Assembly: GCA_032209605.1 (NCBI GenBank)
Contig: JASFXZ010000018.1
Coordinates: 6,451,904-6,515,903 of the forward strand
Reading direction: 5' to 3'
Source of the DNA: Mactromeris polynyma
Lineage: Eukaryota; Mollusca; Bivalvia; Venerida; Mactridae
DNA length: 64,000 nt
This document shows, in pieces, positions 9,380 through 22,112 of the stretch. The translations under genes were made by a program, and so were the position numbers. Under the pieces are notes generated by a model that ran no database searches, was not told the DNA's origin, and saw only the letters and a list, made by a program, of their open reading frames with translations. Positions within the stretch are counted from its first letter, which is position 1; the number at the start of each line of letters is the position of its first letter.

Positions 9380-11560
9380 GGTAACTCTAAAAACCTAAAA
9401 TTTAAGTCGGTAAGGGTGACAATCCAATATAATCAGGGGAGGTCACTCTGAAAACGTAAAATTTAAGTCGGTTAGAGTGACTTCCCTTCTCAATCAGGGA
9501 ATGTCACTCTAAAAAAACGTTAATTTTAAGTCGGTAAGAGTGACTTCCCTTTACAACCAGGTGAGATCACTCTGAAAAACTTAAAATGAAAGTCGGAAAG
9601 AGTGATTTCCCTTTATAATCAGGGGAGGTCACTCTGATAACGTTAAATTAAAGTCCGAAAGAGTGACTTCCCTTTATAAAAAGGGTAGGACACTCTGAAA
9701 AATTAAAATTAAAGTAGGTAAGAGTTACTTCCGTTTATAATCAGGGGAGGTCACTCTGAAAACGTAAACTTTAAGTTGGTAAGAGTGACTTCCCTTCTTA
9801 ATCAGGGGAGGTAATTTAAAAAAAAAATCGGTAAGAGTGACTTCCCTTTATAACCAGGGGAGATCATTCTGAAAAACTTGAAATGAAAGTCGGAAAGAGT
9901 GATTTCCCTTTATAATCAGGGGAGGTCACTCTGAAAACTTAAATTTAAGTCTGAAAGAGTGACTTCCCTTTATAAAAAGGGGAGGTCACTCTGAAAACTT
10001 AAAATTAAAGCAGGTAAGAGTGACTTCCCTTTATAACCAGGGGAGATCACTCTGAAAAACTTAAAATGAAGTCGGAAAGAGTGATTTCCCTTTATAATCA
10101 GGGGAGGTCACTCTGAAAACTTAAATTTTAAGTTGGTAAGAGTGACTTCCCTTCTTAATCAGGGGAGGTCACTCTGAAAAACCGTTAATTTTAAGTCGGT
10201 AAGAGTGACTTCCCTTTACAACCAGGTGAGATCACTCTGAAAAACTTAAAATGAAAGTCGGAAAGAGTGATTTCCCTTTATAATCAGGGGAGGTCACTCT
10301 GATAACGTTAAATTAAAGTCCGAAATAGTGACTTCCTTTTATAAAAAGGGGAGGTCACTCTGAAAAATTAAAATTAAAGTAGGTAAGAGTTACTTCCGTT
10401 TATAATCAGGGGAGGTCACTCTGAAAACGTAAACTTTAAGTTGGTAAGAGTGACTTCCCTTCTTAATCAGGGGAGGTCACTTAAAAAAAAAATCGGTAAG
10501 AGTGACTTCCCTTTATAACCAGGGGAGATCATTCTGAAAAACTTGAAATGAAAGTCGGAAAGAGTGATTTCCCTTTATAATCAGGGGAGGTCACTCTGAA
10601 AACTTAAATTTAAGTCTGAAAGAGTGACTTCCCTTTATAAAAAGGGGAGGTCACTCTGAAAACTTAAAATTAAAGCAGGTAAGAGTGACTTCCCTTTATA
10701 ACCAGGGGAGATCACTCTGAAAAACTTAAAATGAAGTCGGAAAGAGTGATTTCCCTTTATAATCAGGGGAGGTCACTCTGAAAACTTAAATTTTAAGTTG
10801 GTAAGAGTGACTTCCCTTCTTAATCAGGGGAGGTCACTCTGAAAAACTTAAAATGAAAGTCGGAAAGAGTGATTTCCCTTTATAATCAGGGAAGGTCACT
10901 CTGAAAACTTAAAATTTAAGTTGGTAAGAGTGACTTCCCTTCATAATCAGGGGAGATCATTCTGAAAAACTTAAAATGAAAGTCGGAAAGAGTGACTTCC
11001 TTTTATAACCAGGGGAGATCATTCTGAAAAACTTAAAATGAAAGTCGGAAAGAGTGATTTCCCTTTATAATCAGGGGAGGTCACTCTGAAACTTAAAATT
11101 TAAGTTGGTAAGAGTGACTTCCCTTCATAATCAGGGGAGGTCACTCTAAAAAAATTAAATCGGTAAGAGTGACTTCCTTTTATAACCAGGGGAGATCATT
11201 CTGAAAAACTTAAAATGAAAGTCGGAAAGGGTGATTTCCCTTTATAATAAGGGGAGGTCACTCTGAAAACTATAATTAAAGTAGGTAAGAGTGACTTCCC
11301 TTTATAATCAGGGGAGGTAAGTCTGAAAACATAACCTTTAAGTCGGTAAGTGTGAATTCCCTTATAAGCAGGGGAGGTCACTCTCAAATACTCAAACATT
11401 TAGTCGGTAAGTGTGACTTCCCTTTATGATCAGAGGAAGTCACTCTAAAAACTCAAAATGTAAGTCGGAAAGAGTATAATCAGGGGAGATCATTTAGAAA
11501 AACTTAAAATTGAAGTCGGTAAGAGTGACGTTTATAATCAGGGGAGGTCACTATAAAAAC
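9380..11560. repeat. Hairpin satellite, ~62-bp monomer, about 35 units, with ~665-bp higher-order period
   Basis: Each unit reads roughly GTCGGTAAGAGTGACTTCCC, TTTATAATC, AGGGGAGGTCACTCTGAAAA, CTTAAAATTTAA. Within each unit AGAGTGACTTCCC and GGGGAGGTCACTCT are inverted repeats around a loop of about 9 bases. Distinct monomer variants (for example ACAACCAGGTGAGATCAC at 9553 and 10218) recur about 665 bases apart. Blocks near 9468-10132 and 10133-10797 are therefore copies of one higher-order repeat of about 11 monomers. The right part (10.8-11.56 kb) is more degenerate. Confidence 0.93.
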
Positions 11561-14050
11561 GGAGATAACCGAACATGAAAATGCGGGAAATTACCGAAAA
11601 ATGCCGAAAAATAACGGATATAACTGATAAATGCCGGAATTTAACGGAGATTTCAGACACTGGCATATCATGACCGTGCGACCACATACACGTATCATGC
11701 GGTATTCGTCTCTAAAAGAAACGAACAGAAATAAGTCTACAAAGGCACTGATAAGCTCGACGGCTGCTCCTTATACAAGTAATGTATAAGGAAACAAACG
11801 GAACAAGATCCGCGCGAAGCAGAAATGATTGATACGTGAACAAATACCAAAAACACTTCTATACGATTGCTTAATAACTTTATAACGGCTTTCACAGAAA
11901 TAGATCTGACGATATTCAGGTGTATTTCTATTTCCAATAAATTTAAATTAGCATTAAATGCAATAATGTTTCTGAGAAAAGCTGTCGTTTGAATTAAACA
12001 ACTTGGTTTTTGATATTGCGTTAAATTCGACAGCTTAATGAAATAGATATTAGCAAAAGTATAATATCTAAGTTCGGGATTTTACGTCTCTACATTTAAT
12101 GTTTGTGCCCCGGGGGCATAGCAAACTACACAAAACCTTACTCTCATCTATAACAATACACGTAACATAAACGTAATGGAAATATATTTCAATACTGTCC
12201 AATTGTTTTCAAGCTGTTTGTAACACAGTCGTTGTTCTGGCATATTTTCAATGGCTAATATTCTCCCCAAATTAAATGGGCATTTTTATACATATTATAC
12301 ATTAATTAATATGCAGAAGTCTGGGGCGACGCAGTAAACATTCATTACCTACATCAACTGTGTCTTTTATCATCTATTCATCAGTGCTAGCTCTGGGTTC
12401 GCTACTAGGTCTGTATTCAAATATGTAGAAAACTCGAATAACGATGTACGAGCTGGCTATTTATTCGACTCCATGTATGTATTCGCCGCGGTCAAGTTCG
12501 AATGTTGATGTCAGTGCTAGCTCTGGGTTCTGTATTCAAATAGGTAGAAAACTCGAATAACGATGTACGAGCTAGCTCGCTATTCATCTCCTTATCGGAC
12601 ATTTATGGTTTTAATCTGTGGAATTTTCCATTTGCTATAACTCAACCTTGTTAGTAAAAATGATTTATTTCATGTACAAACTATATCTGGTCACAAAAAT
12701 ACACAATCCACCAGTTGCGGTCATTAGCCATGATTCAGTTTTACCACTGCTCTATTTTTGTAGCTAAAAAAAGCCTGATTAATGAGACATATGTCTGTGT
12801 TGCTCCATATACTCGTATATGCCCTGTAGTGTAATGTTTGTGAGCATTGCCTGGAGCGATAAATGCTACGGATCCTTGTCGGTAAAGAACAAGACAAATG
12901 TCTTTTTTCGGCTGTTGTCAGTTTTGAGCGAATGTGACAATGCCGAGTCAGCAGCCGATTTATGCGCACCCGTCTGGTGCAATCGGGACCATCGGCATAC
13001 AGCGAGTGTAAACAAAAACGGAAGTAACTGGGTTTAATTAACCAGTCAACAATTTAAGAAATGACCACCTTTTGCATTGAATTTGAATCTTCTGAAATTT
13101 GTTGGGACACCATTTGTAGGCATACGTGAATGACTACCCTTAACGGTATACTTACATATGTCACTATTCTGGATAATGCAGATATTTTGAAAACATTGTA
13201 TTTACAATCCTTATTGGAATAAGGCAATGTAACGTTGTGTTATTTATTTGCGCCTCGTTAATGTGAACAGTGCCTATTGAACTGTCGGTAGGGCGATGTT
13301 ATAGCGGCAATATTGTCAAATAACTATATGATACATACGTCGTATAAATCTTCATTGCGACATCTCTAAGTCGTATAGAATTTAATGTTCATTTTGTACT
13401 TTTCAAGGGCAAATTAACTACCTACACATTGTAACATTACTGAAATCCCACAATTATTCTTATATTCATGTTTGGTGGGTTTGTTCACGCCATTGTAGGA
13501 ATTTGATAAAACGGAATATATTGTCGCAGGTTCCTGGTATGTTTGGGGAATGGGCAGCCAATAAAATGGCTTTAACATAGAAATATGAAGTTAATTCAAT
13601 GTGTAGTTTCCTCCCAACGGTAAAGTTTAGAAAAGCTATAATCAATTACTCAGGTCATATGAAGCTCCGTGCAATTAACTGGGCAACAGTCTTGAGAGCC
13701 CGAGGATAATGGCTCAGAATGCCGTGCGAACCCGTGTGAATAGTGACCCATTGGAAAACGATGTAGAACGCCGTGTTGCTATCCTGTCTGTGGCAACATT
13801 CTTTACATGATGAAATACATACTACAAATGTAGTTATTATAATAACACTCATTGAACAAAATACATCAGTTTTATGCACAGGATAATCGCTTTGTCGCTA
13901 ATAATCAGTAGGAAGAATTCGCGTAAGAGGATGTTCCATATTTGATTACAGGTTTAATCAATCATTGACCATACGAATAACGTACATTTATAATGAATTT
14001 ATTGCGCTTTATACACATCAATACATCAACAACGACATTTCAGAATCAGT
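11561..14050. other. Spacer between satellite and METTL27-like gene
   Basis: 11565-11660 holds a degenerate short repeat built on ATAACCGAAAAATGCCGG-like words. 12381-12590 contains a direct duplication described separately. The rest is AT-rich with no recognisable gene; short open frames near 12724-13037 are not supported by composition or homology. Confidence 0.45.
12381..12600. repeat. Direct duplication, offset 130 bp
   Basis: TCAGTGCTAGCTCTGGGTTC followed by CTGTATTCAAATA, GTAGAAAACTCGAATAACGA and TGTACGAGCT occurs at 12381 and again at 12511. The first copy has a short extra piece (GCTACTAGGT). It looks like an older tandem duplication of roughly 90 bases plus spacer. Confidence 0.8.
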
Positions 14051-17000
14051 CTAGCGTACTTGATATTTCCACATAATTCCATCTTTATCAAGAAAAAAAC
14101 CTTTGAAGATTTTGCGTTCTATTTTCTTCCATTTTCCTTCCGCTTCTAATTTGTCCATAAGTGGTTCAAGTCTGTCCTTGTATTCCTCAACAGTATGAAG
14201 ATGTTGTTCCCGTGTTACCAGAACAATCCGACCACCTACATCAATAATTGAAACAAGAAATATCTTGAAAAAAATGGTCGGCGCAATTTGAAGGTTAAGA
14301 TTTGTTGTGCAACATTAACTTGAAAATGATTTTACGATTGCTGGTCATTAACGAGATCCAAAATGGATTTCGTTTAACTCACCAAAATTCAGCGGATTTC
14401 GGTAAGGTAAAGTACCCTTTATCGTAAGGTTAACCAATCCACGTCAAGGTTACAAACGTTGTTCGGTTTAAGAAAAAGGTAAGATTTGATTGGTTTACAC
14501 AACACTGATATGCAAATAGCCAAACCATGTTAGTACGTCTACGCCGAAAAAACGGTTTAGAGAAAGTCAATTTTAATCAATATTACAGCGACACACAGCA
14601 CGCAATAGATATAGGCAGCTTTTTGTGGTTTCTGACAATGGTTTTCCACAAATACAGACAACTTTTCCTCCAACGTAAAACACAGGTGGAATAGCTTGTA
14701 ATATATGTCATGTATCGTATTGAGTCAGTACCTATTATCTTTAATATTGATAATCGTGTATACCGACAGTACTAATAACAGAAAGTTGTATGGAAAATGA
14801 GTTAAAATTTAATGCACAGTCAAGTTGATTTAAATTTGATCTGGACATAAACATCTGACAATATGACGCTGTTAGATGTTTGGTTTGTTTCATTGGTAAA
14901 TATACGATTGTGCAACGTGATCTATTGTTTATATACGCCTATCAATATCACATATGTGTTTGCATGTATACCACTATAACTTGACAGCGAGGACGATTGT
15001 TAACATAAGGAAAATAACACAACTGATGCGCTAGCTAACAGTTCGAGACTTTAAGAACTAGTTGCTCTTAAATATCATGTAATGTTGTCTGGCTTGTTTA
15101 CAAACAACTCCCAATCAATGAAGTGTTCAAGCTTTGTACCTATCCGGTGCCGCGTGTATTATTATATATTATAAAGTTTGAACACCAGTTCATAAAAAGG
15201 GAGATAAAAACTACATAATGTCCAAGCAGTTAGGCAGTAGTGTCCTCCTTTGATAGCTGGTGAACAAGCGAAATACCACCCGTTCGGTAAATGGAAATTC
15301 TGCATATAGTGATATCACGTTAGGTATAATAAATAAATATACACATACATGTATAATATTCCCGTGCAATTCTCTACGAAACCATAAAATTCATATGGCA
15401 CATTGAGCATATACAGTGTTATAACATGTGATTGAGCATGCACAAACAAAATGAGTAATTATCACAAAAGTCAAAATCGCATACTCTTCGATACGCAGAA
15501 AAACTTGCCAATGCTGTTATATTATAAACATCTCGTTGTTAATGCAAACCATTAATATCACAAGTTAAAGTATCTATAATACAACAAAATTATAATACAT
15601 TCCATACCTGGTTTTACCACACGAACCATTTCATGCAGAGCACTACATGGTATATGACCTTCACCAAACCCTGCACTAACCGTCAAAACATCGTATGTAT
15701 CTGAAACAATTGTTTTACTTCGACTTTTATGTATATAATCTTAAAGGTGCAAAAGTGTACAATTGCCAACAAGAAATAGAGTATTTATTGAATCATTGAC
15801 TGACGCATTTAACCAAAGATTTCTATAACTACATTTGATTTTCATTTTTTAAAATTAACACTCTCTCGTACAATGCCGTACTACTAGAACATTCTTATCT
15901 TCAGAACAATAGTATTAGTATTAGCCAGCCGGCTTACTAACAAATTATACATCCCGAGTGGGATTCGAACCCGCAGCGATGGGGCAAGTGACATGTGACC
16001 AGCGACCACAACCACTCGACCACGGAGGCCCTTCCGTCTATACAAGATGTGACCACATAACAAATATATCATACAGAACACAACAGAAAAACTTGAACAG
16101 TAACAAAGATAATACTTATGCATTTAAATGATGAAGTCACTTGTAGAAGATAACTTTATCAATAATAATCACAAGATAACTAGCACGAAATACACTAATG
16201 AAATGCTTTCTGAGTACCATTTACAAATGGCATATGTCAAATAACACCCAAAGCAGACCAGAGTGGGTAGCAGCGTACACATAACACTTCACCAAATCAA
16301 AGTAATTACAACTTTCACCCTGCCCTCACGTGTCACCTTTTATGTGACATTCGAAATATGTGTCACCCCGGTCCGCCCGTCCGTGCGAGATACTGGTTTC
16401 CAAACAATAACCCTTAAACGGTTAAATGGATTCAATTCATATTGAGCACATAAACATAGGACAATAAGTACATGTCAGGTTCGATTTCGATTACAATCCA
16501 CCGACGTTTGAAGAAGTTATGTCTCTTTTCAGACTTAAATATATACTTGAAAATCCTGTAGCGGAGGCATCAGTGTCATATGGGCACATCCAGTGTAAAA
16601 GACAAAATAAGTAGAGTCAACTTTCTTGTATTCTAGGTACGCAACTATCCACGTTCACCCTGACAACAAAAGTAATCTTTACTTACTCTCGGTTATGTCC
16701 AAGTGTTTGTCTGTAATAAAATCACAAATATATCTCTCATACAAATTTCTTTCCTTTGCTTTATCGAGCATACCCTGTGATGGATCGAGGGCGTCAATAT
16801 GCTGAAAACCATGCATCTTCAACTGAAATAATGTTTGTCAAGTTGTTTGAATTTCCACATTCTACCATTATGTATTTGAATTAAATCACCCCTTGTGCTG
16901 TATATGCACTATAAACTCAATGTGTTCATATAAGTATTGTAATTTAACGTAAACGTAACGTGAGTGATGCGCAGTGGTCAAGGGGTAGAGCGTCTGACTC

Positions 17001-19121
17001 CTGGTCCGAGTCGTGAGTTCGTGAATCACAAACTTCACAATCCCTAAATTTGGTGCGAGTACTGGTTGGTAGACTGGAAGCAGACATCGAGAGAGATAAG
17101 TTTAAGTTGTAAGAACTTGTTTCACAATCGATGTTAAATAAATAAGTTTAAACAAAACTAACGTAAACAGCAAAAGATCAGAATTACCGACATTTTAGAA
17201 ACAGAAACAGCTTCTAACACGCAAAATACATTTAGTACATTTAATAACGCACTGTGTGGGATTTCTAAATTTTCATTTACAGACTAGGATACAAGAAAAG
17301 AACTTGGCACGATATTATTGCATTTGTATGCCACATGTAGGCTATGCTAAATTTCATGCCAATCGACAAGTATTTTCCTAAAAAAAAAAGTTTCAATGGT
17401 AATAAAATGAAATTTTATAGGAGTATTGTTGGTAAAAAAGTGTGCGTTTTTAAATGTGCTGAGTACAGAATGATATGAAATATTCAACAAGATGTTTGGC
17501 ATGATGTTAACCAAATATACAATGTCACCTGAACGGCACACATCCCAGTGCCAGCAGCGACATCAAACACTTTGGCTTTCATTTTCTCATCATCTGTCAA
17601 ACCCGCCGCAGCTTTAGCAGCGGTAATGATTGGAGCATTGTAGACATCTTCCGGTAACTCCTGCAATATATTAGATAATAGCGAGCTATAGCTGGAAGCA
17701 TGGGTTTAAATTATAGTACAGTAAAGCCTCACTTATAGACCACCTCAAAACTAAACCCAGTGCCAGCAATCATAGCGGATACTTACACTCAGCACTCAAA
17801 TCTCAAATCATGAACTGTACTCTTATTAGTCTGATGGAGGAATTTTGTGAGTTGAAAATGTGTGAAAATGTTTAATGAGTGCTTATTCTGTTTTGGTCAA
17901 TTTTTCTGTGGGATTTCAATGTGATTATGAGACATATGAGTAGGTACTGGCTTGTAGTACCACACTCACGCTCGGCCTTAATGATTACTCATAGACCTGA
18001 TAATGCTTTTAAAATCCTTACGAAAATGTGCTACAAAGAATATTCTGCATTCACCTTTATCAAACATGTTTAGCAAGCAATATGAGTCACTATCAGACTC
18101 ATAAGAGTAAACTTTGTGGTTTGAGTGTTGAGTGTAAGTGTCCGTTATAATCCCGGGCCCAACTCATGAATAACACCGTATTTTCATGGATAGTTTTTTC
18201 CTTTTTCTTTCAGTTTCGTTCAATTATCAGACCACCTTGATCATATGACCGACTATTTCAGCACCGATGGTCATCTTACATTTATATTTCAATGTAATAA
18301 GATGGTTCACAGCATTATATTCAGTGGGAAGCTTTTTAACAGTAAAAGTGACTTAGTATACGGTCGTTTTCTTGTTTTAGTGCATTGAAAATGTTATCAT
18401 AACTTATGACTAAGTGAATGATTTTGAAGTAAATTTCTCTTAATTTCTAAAAAAACACAAATATCAGATTGGATTTTTATCAAACATTACTAATATGAAA
18501 ATGTATTAGTTCGAAAGTAAATAGTAATAATATTGTCACGAGTTATCTCCCTTTATCCCATCTAGAGTGCTCTACCTTTATCCCTTCTATAGTATAAATG
18601 TGTATATAGTACAATCTGTGACCAATATATACATCGATCCCGTGTACAATACAGGTATATGCATATACAGTGGAACACGCTTATAGCGAACTTGGTTATA
18701 ACGAAAAATGTGATAGTACGTAGTAATTTTTATTCCCCCACCGAGCTCTTCTATATTTCATTGTATAACTACACGGTTATAGTGAATTTGGATATAGCGG
18801 AATTTTGGATATAACGTAGTAACGTGTTGGTCCCAAAAGGCACGTTTGAACGCAAACTACAGTAGTGTACTACAGAAGGGAAATAGATGGGGAGAGAACT
18901 CGTGACAATCTCTTGTGTAGTACTGTATACTTCCATGAATATAGTTGTCGTAGTAAATTACATACTTTCTCGTACTCCAATCCGTCGGCCCATTTATCGT
19001 AAAACTCGGCCACTTCATCAGGTGATATACCTTTGTGCATAACAGTGGCGATCTGTTTGTATACATGTGACTCGTTGGGTTCCTTGTAACTTTCCCATTC
19101 TTTCTTTGATAAATCGGCCAT
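14051..19121 (-). CDS. METTL27-like: METTL27-like SAM-dependent methyltransferase (complete, 5 exons)
   Basis: Coding exons on the minus strand are 19121-18966, 17660-17529, 16822-16687, 15700-15608 and 14235-14051 (stop TAG). All introns have GT..AG ends and the phases join (0, 0, 1, 1), giving 233 aa against about 245 for human METTL27. Exon 1 carries SPDEVAEFYDKWADG, the family's N-terminal helix. Exon 2 holds SAM motif I (VFDVAAGTGMCAVQ, residues 83-96). Exon 3 has the acidic loop IDALDPS (about 105-111). Exon 4 has YDVLTVSAGFGEGHIP and exon 5 begins with the GGRIVLVTR strand. The protein is expected to be soluble, has no signal peptide or membrane segment, and has no established substrate. 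An acceptor-like TTAATAG just before the ATG and a donor-like CTGAG/GTACGC at 19548 suggest a 5' non-coding exon. Intron 1 is packed with MITEs. A paralogous first exon lies at 1261-1392 on the same strand, so this looks like a tandem family. Confidence 0.9.
15885..16030 (-). mobile_element. tRNA-derived SINE in METTL27-like intron 3
   Basis: On the minus strand GGCCTCCGTGGTCGAGTGGT is an A-box-like start and GGGTTCGAATCCCACTCGGG a very good B box with paired T-arm bases. A SINE body follows to about 15885. The head resembles a tRNA with a long variable arm (Ser/Leu type), as does the one at 25485-25676. Confidence 0.65.
16964..17152 (+). mobile_element. tRNA-derived SINE in METTL27-like intron 2
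   Basis: GCGCAGTGGTCAAGGGGTAG and CGTGAGTTCGTGAATC mark the head. The body includes GCGAGTACTGGTTGGTAGAC, the GTACTGGTTG word also found in the SINEs at 27520, 41630, 48480, 52010 and 52281. The tail is AAATAAATAAGTTTAAAC. Confidence 0.7.
17719..17750. repeat. Left end of a pogo/Tigger-like MITE
   Basis: TA followed by CAGTAAAGCCTCACTTATAG matches the left terminus of the element at 54102-54262. No matching right end was found, so this is a fragment abutting the foldback element. Confidence 0.45.
17756..18160. mobile_element. Foldback element with ~75-bp inverted arms in METTL27-like intron 1
   Basis: The left arm (17756-17836) and right arm (18090-18160) are inverted repeats. The best part is GATACTTACACTCAGCACTC on the left against GAGTGTTGAGTGTAAGTGTC on the right, and inner parts also match (ACTCTTATTAGTCTGATGG against ATCAGACTCATAAGAGT). 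About 250 bases lie between them. No transposase fragment was recognised. Confidence 0.65.
18533..18920. mobile_element. CACAGGAGATTGTC-family MITE, copy 1, interrupted by another element
   Basis: The left half reads TTGTCACGAGTTATCTCCCT then TTTATCCCATCTAGAGTGCT. The right half reads GGGGAGAGAACTCGTGACAA then TCTCTTGTG. Between the halves lies a pogo-like element (18668-18856), so this MITE is the older host of a nested insertion. It sits in METTL27-like intron 1. Confidence 0.7.
18668..18856. mobile_element. Pogo/Tigger-like MITE nested in copy 1
   Basis: TA is followed by CAGTGGAACACGCTTATAGC, then GAACTTGGTTATAACGAA, the typical left terminus of pogo-like MITEs. The interior has the expected repeated GGATATAACG words and GTTGGTCCC near the right end. 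The right TIR is eroded, with the last recognisable bases near ACTACAGTA. Confidence 0.6.
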
Positions 19122-21779
19122 TTTATCTCTATTAAAAAGACATTCGATATATCAAATACTTGAATGTTTCCATGAAGATATATATGCTCAACACAAATAG
19201 AAATGCGCCACTTTAGTGTAAAATATTTTCGCACATCGATGATTGGTGATATAAATGTAAAATAATAAATAGTATTTTGTAAAATTTCGTCTTGGTCTTG
19301 CTATTAATTAGAATCTGACCCAGAAATGTAATTACTGATGAAACATTAGGTCCGTTTGTTTTATTTCTAGAGTGTATACCATAACAGAATAGATAGATAC
19401 GTTTATTTCCTCCAAGTTGGAGAGCAGAACAAGATCCTCGAGCGAGGTTCGGTTCTTTTTTTGGGTGTGACCGAAAAGAAAAACGCCTTTGACCTTTAAT
19501 CGAGAGGGCAAGTTGGTCAACTTTCACTGAATAGCAAATAAGCGTACCTCAGTGAGCTTCCGAATATCAAGTCACGTACATGTACCGATATGTAACTCCG
19601 TTCTCGATATTTAAAATCAAACCACTGAAACAATACTTGGTGATATATGTCGGGTGGGTGATTAAATTCATTGAAATGAATGTACAAATGCGTTTATTTA
19701 AGTGGACTATTAAAAACGTGTTCATTAAAATGATGAAAACCGGAATTCGCTGAAAAAAATATCAGAGGTTCAAACAGAGTTTTATTTTACGTCCAGCGAA
19801 GTTCAGTCAGACGTTAAATCCTGCATTCGTTTTCTTTGACATTCGAGAATAATTGTAACAGTTTATTGTTTCTTAAATCGCAGGGCTCGAGGAAAATTCC
19901 ACATTTGTAGACTTTTAACAACTTTTTACAAAACTGATAGACATTCTTACGTTTTTTTATGTGAATGTTTGCTTTTAAGTCGCATGTGTATGGTCTTAAT
20001 TAAATATTCATGTTAATAGTTTGGCTACACGGTAGCTTTATTATATATCGTATACATTTTGTACAGTTTTATATACATGTATGAGGTATATGCGTGTATA
20101 GTCTCGTATAAATCTTATTCGAATGGCACGATGCAATGTTTTTATGTTCTTTATTGCCTATACTTTATGTATATTTATGCTTGTACAAAGATGGAACTTC
20201 ACTAAATAAATAAGATTTATAGCAAACAGGAGAAGAACATTGAACAATGCCAGCAAGTGCCATACTTGAATTAATTACATTTACGTACAATTAAAGTATA
20301 AGCCTATAATTAGTCAGCAATGAAAACTTAAAAACTTGGGGGGGAAATTCTAAAACACAAAATGTGTTTACACAAGACTATGCATTATTAAATACGCATG
20401 TACTGAGGACAGTGAATACTGTATAGCATGGTGTGGTAATGTGTTTAGTTAGTAGATTACCAATACCGGTGTGAGAGAAATCAATCAGTTCGACGTAAAA
20501 TAGTACACAGACAATTTTTCAGTTTAAGTGAATATTAATCTCACATTTTAATTGTGAATAGTTATACAAATTTTACCGTAACTTTATGTACATTTAATTG
20601 TGTAGTATTGTTTTAATGTGTTGTCTGAATGTTCATGTATGTTTAATTAATTTATTATGTTACCGCCCGAGTAAAAGAGCTACTCCGGATTACTTTAAAT
20701 GTGGGTTTCCCTCTAACCATGTGGGTCACACATAACGACGTACCGTTAAAACCGTGCTTAAGTCGCAATGAAAACAGATCTACAGAACGGCTGGCTGAAC
20801 TTCGATTAACTTAAAAGTAATCTATGTTTGTCCCCTGATCTGAACCCATTTTAGCGAATTTCGAATAACATGTACATCTATTGCGACCTAGATGTGTGTG
20901 TGCCGAATTCAATTTATGCAGACTCACGGTATGTGTTATTTCTTATTTTTAAATACCAAACTATACTATAAATATCAAACTGCTATATATACCAAACTAT
21001 ATTGGGCATGATCCAACTTCGGAATAGAAATTTAATTCCACTCATAATTATTGACCTGAATGATGCAATAAAGTCACTAACATACAATATACGTATTTTG
21101 GCATATCGTCGCATGCTTGCTACATACACTACCCTGGCAAACAATATAACCCTGACAAAAAGGTGAATATTGCCCGCAGCAATATTGCAAGTATTATAGA
21201 TCTAATTCACATTCTACGCATGTTTTCTGTTACAAGGGTTTGTTACGTCTTTAGTGCAAAAACATAAACACTGCACCTACCTTTGACACAGTCTGTATAA
21301 CAAATACCGTTAACACAATCAAACTTGTGGATATATCCTGTTGTTTAAATATTCAAGATCATGCGTGTATAATACATACAGTATGTTTATTTCACACTCA
21401 ACTGACGCGGAACGACCTGAATTATGTACACAATTCACGGGCAGTTCGGGTAAGGAAACACTCTGGCTTGCGGGGCGCTCATCAATACCTTCAAACACAT
21501 TCACTGTCGGCAAATATCATTCTTAACAACAATCATCAGAAAAAAATCAAGAATAGATAGATAGAAGGATAATTCGCCTATTTACACATTAAGGGTAGTT
21601 TTAATTGCTATCACCCCTGTATTCATTGTTCGAGAGGTGTTCACAATACTAGAGATGACCGATATTTCTGAAACTTGGTCAGATAAAAGATGAGTGTTTT
21701 GCAAATTTGAGCTATCGTCGTTTTTCATTTGATAAGAACACATTGATGAATGCAACACAGTGACCGAACATAGATGCAG

Positions 21780-21868
21780 ATAGGAGTACATTGATTGTTA
21801 CAATGATAGGAGTACATTAATTGTTACAATGATAGGAGTACATTGATTGTTACAATGATAGGAGATAA
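21780..21868. repeat. 26-bp tandem repeat, 3.4 copies
   Basis: The unit ATAGGAGTACATTGATTGTT ACAATG is repeated with only one G/A difference between copies. The array ends in a partial unit, ATAGGAG. Confidence 0.9.
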
Positions 21869-22013
21869 TGTTAAGTACTACGACAAGGATATGTGTGATC
21901 ACGAAATAACTTACACCATGTACCATGTATAATGTATTATATGAATACCGGGGATGAGTGAGAAGAAGATTGTCACGAGCTATTTTCTATGGTGGCATAT
22001 TTCTGCCACCAGT

Positions 22014-22112
22014 TAACTACTTAATTAATTAGATAATTATGTGGTTATCACGTTAAAGAAACTAGATAACTACCTGATTAACTAGATAAGTATGTGGTTA
22101 ACTAGATAAGTA
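22014..22112. repeat. Short degenerate direct repeats
   Basis: Words of the type TTAACTAGATAAGTATGTGG recur four to five times with variable spacing. This is a local low-complexity array. Confidence 0.6.

Noticed and set aside
11196..11399. Open frame with TSPDYKGK repeats
   Set aside because: It is a chance translation of the satellite on the minus strand.
9380..11560. CRISPR-like array
   Set aside because: There are no unique spacers of constant length, the unit itself is continuous and varied, and the context is a eukaryotic genome; it is a satellite.
15951..16030. Functional tRNA gene on the minus strand
   Set aside because: The B box and T arm are good, but the acceptor ends do not pair and a SINE body follows.
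18857..19234. 125-codon minus frame overlapping methyltransferase exon 1
   Set aside because: It is a shadow frame; the frame with MADLSKKEWE and the conserved KWADG motif is the coding one.
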